Source: Deltaproteobacteria bacterium (GTDB taxonomy: Bacteria; Myxococcota_A; UBA796; GCA-2862545). From it: a stretch of 64,000 nt of DNA. Below the pieces are notes generated by a model. The model was not told the DNA's origin. It worked only from the letters and a program-made list of their open reading frames with translations, and ran no database searches. Location: contig SBGP01000092.1 of NCBI GenBank assembly GCA_006226595.1, forward strand, positions 124,001 to 188,000. The letters run 5' to 3'. Shown here one piece after another: positions 59,163 through 64,000 of this stretch (the first letter of the stretch is position 1; the number at the start of each line of letters is the position of its first letter). A program made the position numbers and the translations under genes.

Positions 59163-61895
59163 CTAGCTCCTGCGCACGTGCAGGCGCAGGGTCGCCGCGA
59201 CGAGCGCGATGGCGATGCACCCGACGAGGATGCTCGCCAGGGTCCCGATGTCCATGCCGACGCCATCTCCGGGCGGCCGCAGGCCGGAGAGCAGCACCTC
59301 GCCCTGTGTGGGGCGGTAGCGCCATGCATCGCCGCGGTCGCTCCAGTACGCGATCTTGCCGTTGCCGAGCAGCACGAGGTGGTAGGCGTAGCGGAGCGGG
59401 TTCACGACCGAGAGCCACGAGGCGAGCCCAGGCATGCGATCGATGGGAATGAGCACGCCGGAGAACGCGATCTGCGGCACGAGCAGGAGCACGATGGTGC
59501 CGACCGCGGCCTCGGACTGACGCCACAGGGCGGAGACGAACAAGCCGATGGACACGCCCACCCAGCCCGTCAGGGTCGCGGCCATCGCCAGCTCGGCCGC
59601 GGAGACCTGAGCCTCGCCGCCGGCGAGATACGCCGTGACCGTCGACAGGGCCAGGCACTGTACGGCGACGAGACCGGCGAGCACCACGGACTTGGACGCG
59701 ACCCACGCCGACGTGGACAGACCCAGCAAGCGCTCGTGCCGCCACACGATGCCGTCGCTGATCAGCTCGCGAACCGACGCGGACATGCCGAACCACAAGC
59801 AGGACAGCGTGAGCAGGAAGTAGAAGGTGCCCGTTGGCGCGGGAAACACCAGCGCCATGATCGCCGCGACCGCGAGGGGCTGCGCGGTGAGCACGGTGAG
59901 ACCGGTCTGATCGCGGAGCTTCACCTTGGCGTAGCGACGCGCGAGGGTGGTGAACTGCGACAGCCACGACGGTCCCTCGGACGGGCTCGGCGGCGGCGGC
60001 GGCTCGATGAGTACCGGCAGGTAGTTCTGGCGGACGGTGACCCACTTCGCACCGTGGGCGCTGGTCCGGAAGGTCTCCGCCCACTCCTCCGGGGTCTGCT
60101 CCGGCAGCCGGTCGAAGATGTCGGCGGGCTCGGACACCGCGAAGTGCCGCACGGCATCGGGCACCGGGCCGAAGAACGCCAGGCGACCGCCAGGCGCGAG
60201 CACGAGCAGCTGATCGACCTGCGAGAGCAGCGACGGGGTCAGGTCGTGGGTGACGACGAACAGCACGCGCCCCTGGTCCGCGATGCGCCGCGCAAGCCGC
60301 GCGATGTCCGCGGCCGAGCGCGGGTCGAGGCCACTGGTCGGCTCGTCGAGGAACAGGATGCGCGTGTCGTCCGAGAGCACTTCCTGCGCGATGTTCACCC
60401 GCTTGCGCTGACCCCCGGAGATGCCGCGCCGCTCGGGGTTTCCGATGCGTGACGTGCGGATGTGCGCGAGACCGAGCACGTCGAGCACGCGGGTGACCCG
60501 CGCCTCGTGCTGAGCGTGGGTCTCGCGGGGGAAGCGCAGGCGACAGGCCGCGAACAGGCTCTCCTCGACGGTGAGCTCCGGGAGCACGATGTCGTCCTGC
60601 GGCACCTCACCGGCGAGACTGGGCATGCGCGCGAGCAGCTCGCCGAGATCGGCCTCGTCGAGCGACACGCTGCCGCTGTCGCGGAGCCCCTTGAGCGCGT
60701 GGAGCAGGGTGGTCTTGCCCGCTCCCGAGGGCCCGACCACCGCGATGACCTCGCCGGCCAGCGCCGTGAAGCTCACGTGGTCGAGCAGCACCTTGTCGCC
60801 GACCTTGCGCACCAGGTCCCGCGCATGGAGCGCGAACGGCGCCGCTGGACTCTCGATGCGCAGCTCGTCCTTCTCGCGGATGAGCGTGTATCCGCCGACC
60901 CGCAGCGGCGTGTGCTCCTCGAAGGGAGCCGAGGTCAGGGACACGCCGTCCATGACGACCGAGCGCTCGCCGGCGCTGATCACGCGCCAGCCGCCGGGGG
61001 TGCGGACGAGCTCCGCGTGGATCGGTTCGATGCGCGGATCCGGAAGCACCAGCTCACAGCCCTTCCAGAAGCCGATGCGCACGCGATCGCCCTCGAGTCG
61101 CATCGACGCCACGGGCTTCTTCGGCGTCACGGCGGCAGCCGCGGTCACCGGGTCCACGCCGACGGCGACCAGGGCATCGGCCGTGCCTTGGGCCGTGGAC
61201 ACGGTCGTCGCGAGGCCCTTCATCAACGCGCCGAGTAGCGCGGCGAGGTCGGTCTCTTCCCACGGACGCTCGCGAATCGTCGCGCCCAGGGTGTGCATGC
61301 CGCCGCGGATGCCCTGCTCGATGGTGTCCGCAGAGCGCTGGGTCCGCCGGGCGAGCACCTCGAGGGCCACCGTCAACGCGCGAGGCGGCAGCGGTCGCAC
61401 CGCCGCCAGCAGCGCACCGCCGACATCGCGCTCCTCGGTCTCCTCGGGAGGCGGGTTGCCGTCCCTCGCCGGCCCGAGCCCGCCGACCATTGCCGAGTGG
61501 GTGACCTCGCGGTTGCGCCGAGTAAGCGTCACCGCGAGCGCACGCGAGAACATCGCGTCGAGGGCGGGGTCCCGCGCGAGCATGTCCGCGAGACGCGACA
61601 CGGACCACCGCAGACAGACGGACGGGTCGGCCGCGCGAATGTCCGCCGAGACCGGCTTGTCCTCGAGAAAGGACATCTCGCCGAAGACTTCGCCCGGCCC
61701 GATGCGCGCGAGCACCGTCTCGGGTGACGTGCGCCGGTCGACGACCTCGAACACGCCATCGAGCGCGAAGAACACGCTCGTGGGCGGCTCGCCGCGACGG
61801 AGCAGCGTCGCCCCATCGGGCACCTCGACCCGGTCCGCGCGCGCTTCGAGTCGCGCCCAGGCCGCGTCGCTGAATCGGTCCCGGAAGGTGGGCAC
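59163..61895 (-). CDS. cNMP-binding / FHA / ABC transporter fusion (ABCG-type)
   Basis: 910 residues from GTG. Order: a cyclic-nucleotide-binding-like domain (about 12-125, GEVFGEMSFLEDKP), a helical region, an FHA domain (about 262-345), an ABC ATPase (about 360-590) with Walker A GPSGAGKTT, Q-loop QDDIVLPELTV, signature ISGGQRKR and Walker B ILFLDEPTSG, then an ABC-2 membrane domain of about six helices (660-905). Half-transporter of the ABCG/White kind, probably a homodimer exporting an unknown substrate and gated by nucleotide and phosphothreonine input. Six bases after a lipoprotein gene. Confidence 0.9.
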   Translation of the reverse strand: MPTFRDRFSDAAWARLEARADRVEVPDGATLLRRGEPPTSVFFALDGVFEVVDRRTSPETVLARIGPGEVFGEMSFLEDKPVSADIRAADPSVCLRWSVSRLADMLARDPALDAMFSRALAVTLTRRNREVTHSAMVGGLGPARDGNPPPEETEERDVGGALLAAVRPLPPRALTVALEVLARRTQRSADTIEQGIRGGMHTLGATIRERPWEETDLAALLGALMKGLATTVSTAQGTADALVAVGVDPVTAAAAVTPKKPVASMRLEGDRVRIGFWKGCELVLPDPRIEPIHAELVRTPGGWRVISAGERSVVMDGVSLTSAPFEEHTPLRVGGYTLIREKDELRIESPAAPFALHARDLVRKVGDKVLLDHVSFTALAGEVIAVVGPSGAGKTTLLHALKGLRDSGSVSLDEADLGELLARMPSLAGEVPQDDIVLPELTVEESLFAACRLRFPRETHAQHEARVTRVLDVLGLAHIRTSRIGNPERRGISGGQRKRVNIAQEVLSDDTRILFLDEPTSGLDPRSAADIARLARRIADQGRVLFVVTHDLTPSLLSQVDQLLVLAPGGRLAFFGPVPDAVRHFAVSEPADIFDRLPEQTPEEWAETFRTSAHGAKWVTVRQNYLPVLIEPPPPPSPSEGPSWLSQFTTLARRYAKVKLRDQTGLTVLTAQPLAVAAIMALVFPAPTGTFYFLLTLSCLWFGMSASVRELISDGIVWRHERLLGLSTSAWVASKSVVLAGLVAVQCLALSTVTAYLAGGEAQVSAAELAMAATLTGWVGVSIGLFVSALWRQSEAAVGTIVLLLVPQIAFSGVLIPIDRMPGLASWLSVVNPLRYAYHLVLLGNGKIAYWSDRGDAWRYRPTQGEVLLSGLRPPGDGVGMDIGTLASILVGCIAIALVAATLRLHVRRS

Positions 61896-61901
61896 CGAGC
61901 C

Positions 61902-62714
61902 CTAGAACTTCTTGAGCAGGTCGCCCGTGATGGTGACCGTCTCGCGCGCGCCCTCGACGCCGATGGTGTCGCGGCTCGACACTTCCTTGAGCTTCTCGAG
62001 GGAGGCGGCGACGGTACCGGCCATCATGCCGGCCTTGTCCGCGCCCTCGCCTTCCTTGATGTACTTGAGGAAGAAGTCCGCGACCTCGGGACGCTTGAGC
62101 AGCTTGTCCGCGGCGTCGGCGTTCTCGGTCTCGACCACCGCCTTGGCGACGACATCGATGCCCGCGAGCCACGCGCCGGCCTGCAGCATGTAGCCGCTGG
62201 TGTCGCCGGGCCCGACACCATCCTCGGGAACGGCCATGCCGACCTGGGCGTCGAGCTCCTCGAGGAAGTCCTCGCGGGCGGCGGTGTCGTTCTCGACCTG
62301 GGTGATGGCCTCGTCGATGGTCGCGAGCTGGCCCTTGCCGGTACCGAGGATGCCCATGCCCTCGCGCAGCGCCTTGACCTGGACGAGGAAGGTCTCCTTG
62401 TCGGTCTCGCGGCCGCCGAGCACGGTGTAGGCGAGGAGCATGCCCGTCTGGAAGGCCACGCGGTCCTTGCTCTCGGGGTCGTCGAAGCTGGTCTTCGGCG
62501 CAGGGATCTTCAGCTTCTCGAGCAGGCCGGCTTCCTTGACCTCGCTCTCGAGGGTCAGCGGGGAGGGAGCCAGGACCTTGACGCCGACGTCCGCGGCGGG
62601 CGCGGGCGCCGCCTCGGCGGCGGGCTCCGGCTCGTGAGCAGGCTCGTTGGTCGTCTCGGAGCCACCACAGGCGATGACGAAGGCCAGGGGGGCGTAGATC
62701 CACAGGTTCCGCAT
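61902..62714 (-). CDS. Lipoprotein upstream of the FHA-ABC transporter
   Basis: 270 residues. Signal MRNLWIYAPLAFVIAC with lipidated Cys16, ribosome site GAGAGGT. An Ala/Pro/Glu-rich spacer then an acidic helical domain. A possible -10 TATGGT is at 62744-62739, 24 bases upstream. It ends six bases before the transporter, so it may serve as a substrate or assembly partner on the outer side, by inference. No known domain. Confidence 0.72.
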   Translation of the reverse strand: MRNLWIYAPLAFVIACGGSETTNEPAHEPEPAAEAAPAPAADVGVKVLAPSPLTLESEVKEAGLLEKLKIPAPKTSFDDPESKDRVAFQTGMLLAYTVLGGRETDKETFLVQVKALREGMGILGTGKGQLATIDEAITQVENDTAAREDFLEELDAQVGMAVPEDGVGPGDTSGYMLQAGAWLAGIDVVAKAVVETENADAADKLLKRPEVADFFLKYIKEGEGADKAGMMAGTVAASLEKLKEVSSRDTIGVEGARETVTITGDLLKKF

Positions 62715-62769
62715 CGGGCACACCTCTCGAAGGGCGGCACCATAGCATGCGCCCCCCGATGGGACCGCC

Positions 62770-63672
62770 CTACGCCAGAGTCTTGACCTCGACGTCATCC
62801 ACCGCGAGCCGCAGGGTACTCGACAGCGGCCGTCGCTCGATCACGTCGGCCGCACCGAGCACTCCGAGCCCCTCGATCTCGCGTCGGATCCGAAGCACCT
62901 GCATGTTCAGCAGCCCCAGCGAGACGCCGACCATCTTGCACAGATCGTCGACGTGCACCCAGCCGCGCTGCTCGGCCCCGGACTCGGTGTCGTCGAGGTA
63001 CACGCGGGCCAGGGTGAGCAGCAGGTAGTGATGCGCACGCGGCTTGAGCGCCTGCCAGGTAACGCCCACCCGGGTCTCGACCTGCACGTGTTCCTCGTCG
63101 AGGCTGACCGAGAAGCGAAGTGCGAGGTCCGAGGCGCTGGCACCGCGTCCGGCATCCATCGTCGCCACATGGGCCCTCGGAAGATCGAGCTGGTAGAGCA
63201 CGTCCCCGACCCGGATCTCGGTTCCCGACAACGCTCGGGTCTCGCCGTCCTCGTCGACCTGCCACTGCCCCATCGGGTTGCGATACAGGATGACCTTCGG
63301 GTCCTCGGCGTCGGGCAGACAGAGGAAGCCGTCGCTCTCCTCGATGGCGTCACCCTTGCGGGACTTCGCGCGGGCCACCGGCGCCCGCACGTCGCCGACC
63401 TGCCAGCCATCCTTCTTGCCGAAGCCGACGATGCTCCCCGGATCGAGGGCACGCGTCTGTCCGGACTCGAGGCGGACGCCATCGACGAAGGTGCCGTTGC
63501 GACTCGCGAGGTCGCGAATGACCCAGTCCGATCCGTCCCACCAGATGGTGGCGTGCTCGCCCGAGACGAGCGGATCGGAGATGCGCACGGCGGCGGAGTT
63601 CCCGCGACCGACGAGGGCTCGGCTCGGCAGGGTCACGCGCCGCTTCAGGGTCTGGTTGATGAGCGTTCCCAC
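62770..63672 (-). CDS. FHA-domain protein with C-terminal winged helix (second copy type)
   Basis: 300 residues from GTG. FHA motifs: LVGRGNSA, SGEHATIWW (S-x-x-H), 'DLASRNGTFVDG' (NG), a canonical phosphothreonine reader (about 15-85). The rest is a linker and a C-terminal winged-helix-like region ('HVDDLCKMVGVSLGLLNMQVLRIRREI'), similar in layout to the gene at 44915. A TAGGCT element lies 7 bases before the GTG, suggesting a leaderless transcript. Same strand as the lipoprotein and FHA-ABC genes, separated by 55 bases. Confidence 0.82.
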   Translation of the reverse strand: MGTLINQTLKRRVTLPSRALVGRGNSAAVRISDPLVSGEHATIWWDGSDWVIRDLASRNGTFVDGVRLESGQTRALDPGSIVGFGKKDGWQVGDVRAPVARAKSRKGDAIEESDGFLCLPDAEDPKVILYRNPMGQWQVDEDGETRALSGTEIRVGDVLYQLDLPRAHVATMDAGRGASASDLALRFSVSLDEEHVQVETRVGVTWQALKPRAHHYLLLTLARVYLDDTESGAEQRGWVHVDDLCKMVGVSLGLLNMQVLRIRREIEGLGVLGAADVIERRPLSSTLRLAVDDVEVKTLA

Positions 63673-63679
63673 GCCGCGG

Positions 63680-63685
63680 AGCCTA
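63680..63685 (-). promoter_or_regulatory. Possible -10 of leaderless FHA gene transcript
   Basis: Minus strand TAGGCT in GCTAGGCTCCGCGGC-GTG, 7 bases before the start, nearly identical to the arrangement before the gene starting at 3892. Confidence 0.35.
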
Positions 63686-63780
63686 GCACGAGAAACGCGC
63701 CGCCTCACGCCGCGCCACGAGCCGTTTTCCGCCCATGGACGACCGCTGCACAAGGCCCTGACAACGCACCTCCTCGCCCA

Positions 63781-63792
63781 TACGGCACCGTA
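63781..63792. promoter_or_regulatory. Inverted repeat TACGG-CA-CCGTA upstream of carboxylase gene
   Basis: Five-base inverted halves with a two-base centre, about 25 bases before the -10-like TACGCT of the carboxylase gene. A plausible operator in the divergent promoter region. Confidence 0.3.
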
Positions 63793-63816
63793 CGGTTAGG
63801 GCTTCTCCTCCCGAGG

Positions 63817-63822
63817 TACGCT
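63817..63822 (+). promoter_or_regulatory. Possible -10 of leaderless carboxylase transcript
   Basis: TACGCT in GGTACGCTGCCGCC-ATG, six bases before the start. Same layout as before 37400. Confidence 0.35.
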
Positions 63823-63828
63823 GCCGCC

Positions 63829-64000
63829 ATGACACCGCTCGCATCCCGCATCGATCCTCGCTCCGAGGGCTTCCTCAAGAACCGCGAGGCGAACCTCGCC
63901 TCGATCGAGACCCTGCGTGAGCACCTCGCCAAGGCGCGCGCGGGGGGTGGCGAGAAGTACGTCGCCCGCCACGTGGCCCGCGGAAAGCTGCTCCCGCGCC
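63829..64000 (+). CDS. Acyl-CoA carboxylase beta subunit (methylcrotonyl-CoA type), 3' truncated
   Basis: First 57 residues only; the window ends inside the gene. The start ('LKNREANLASIETLREHL' then GGGEKYVARHVARGKLLPR) matches the beginning of methylcrotonyl- and related acyl-CoA carboxylase carboxyltransferase subunits, which usually continue ERId.LLD. The enzyme carboxylates the acyl-CoA, with biotin supplied by the alpha subunit, in leucine degradation or a similar pathway. No Shine-Dalgarno; see the -10 entry. Which acyl-CoA it uses cannot be told from this much. Confidence 0.8.
   Translation, partial: MTPLASRIDPRSEGFLKNREANLASIETLREHLAKARAGGGEKYVARHVARGKLLPR

Overview
The window is uniformly very GC-rich, with almost every third codon position G or C. 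Genes are tightly packed on both strands: stop/start overlaps of the ATGA, GTGA and TGATG kind are common and convergent genes often share their last bases. The gene content looks like a myxobacterium or close relative (Myxococcota, formerly Deltaproteobacteria). Signs of this are three large Ser/Thr protein kinases, two FHA/winged-helix proteins, an FHA-bearing ABC transporter, a DUF4423 regulator, nine predicted lipoproteins, a TonB-dependent receptor and several secreted proteins of unknown function. I see no tRNA, rRNA, CRISPR array, insertion sequence or base-composition break, so this reads as chromosome rather than a mobile island.

Layout. 1-3.2 kb: the end of a phospholipase D-like protein, a zinc-ribbon membrane protein and a Sel1-like lipoprotein. 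3.2-5.9 kb (minus): an SPFH/band-7 protein, an NAD-kinase-like protein and an NrtR-type regulator whose Nudix box is degenerate. 6.1-7.9 kb: a hybrid sensor lacking its phospho-accepting His. 8-10.7 kb: a membrane protein coupled to a TonB-dependent receptor. 10.7-14.2 kb: two PLP aminotransferases flanking a membrane protein. 14.3-18.1 kb: a nuclease-like/XPD-type helicase coupled to a patatin-like protein. 18.2-24.8 kb: a Ser/Thr kinase, then two large secreted proteins sharing a domain (minus). 24.9-27 kb: a P450 and a TetR regulator facing three evenly spaced operators. 27-31.7 kb: a TPR / 69-residue peptide / sigma-factor operon, a propeller membrane protein and small unknowns. 31.7-34.6 kb: a zinc-ribbon protein and PriA. 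34.7-37.3 kb: lipoproteins and a helical-repeat protein. 37.4-42.2 kb: a kinase-AAA-TPR protein overlapping an arginine-methyltransferase-like protein. 42.2-44.5 kb: a UbiB/AarF kinase and a secreted protein. 44.9-48.5 kb: an FHA/winged-helix protein coupled to a kinase with a propeller. 48.5-51.5 kb: a 7-codon leader ORF, HflX and an ABC-F ATPase. 51.5-59.1 kb: lipoproteins and exported enzymes, plus a DUF4423-acetyltransferase pair. 59.2-63.7 kb (minus): an FHA/winged-helix protein, a lipoprotein and a cNMP-FHA-ABC transporter. 63.8 kb: the start of an acyl-CoA carboxylase beta subunit.

The most interesting element is the leader upstream of hflX. A perfect AGGAGG precedes a 7-codon ORF (MWKYRFV, containing a Lys-X-Arg triplet) about 150 nt before an operon of two ribosome-acting resistance-type factors. 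The downstream RNA offers alternative pairings with the leader codons. This fits antibiotic-sensing ribosome-stalling attenuation and, if conserved, would be a new example. Next come the PRMT-like/TPR methyltransferase beside a giant kinase, the NrtR-linked SPFH/NAD-kinase operon, the triple 24-bp-phased operator, and a recurrent promoter/start arrangement that implies leaderless transcripts.

Signalling is a theme: three kinases plus FHA phospho-threonine readers with DNA-binding tails suggest phosphorylation-driven transcription control. All functions are inferred from visible motifs; no database search was possible.
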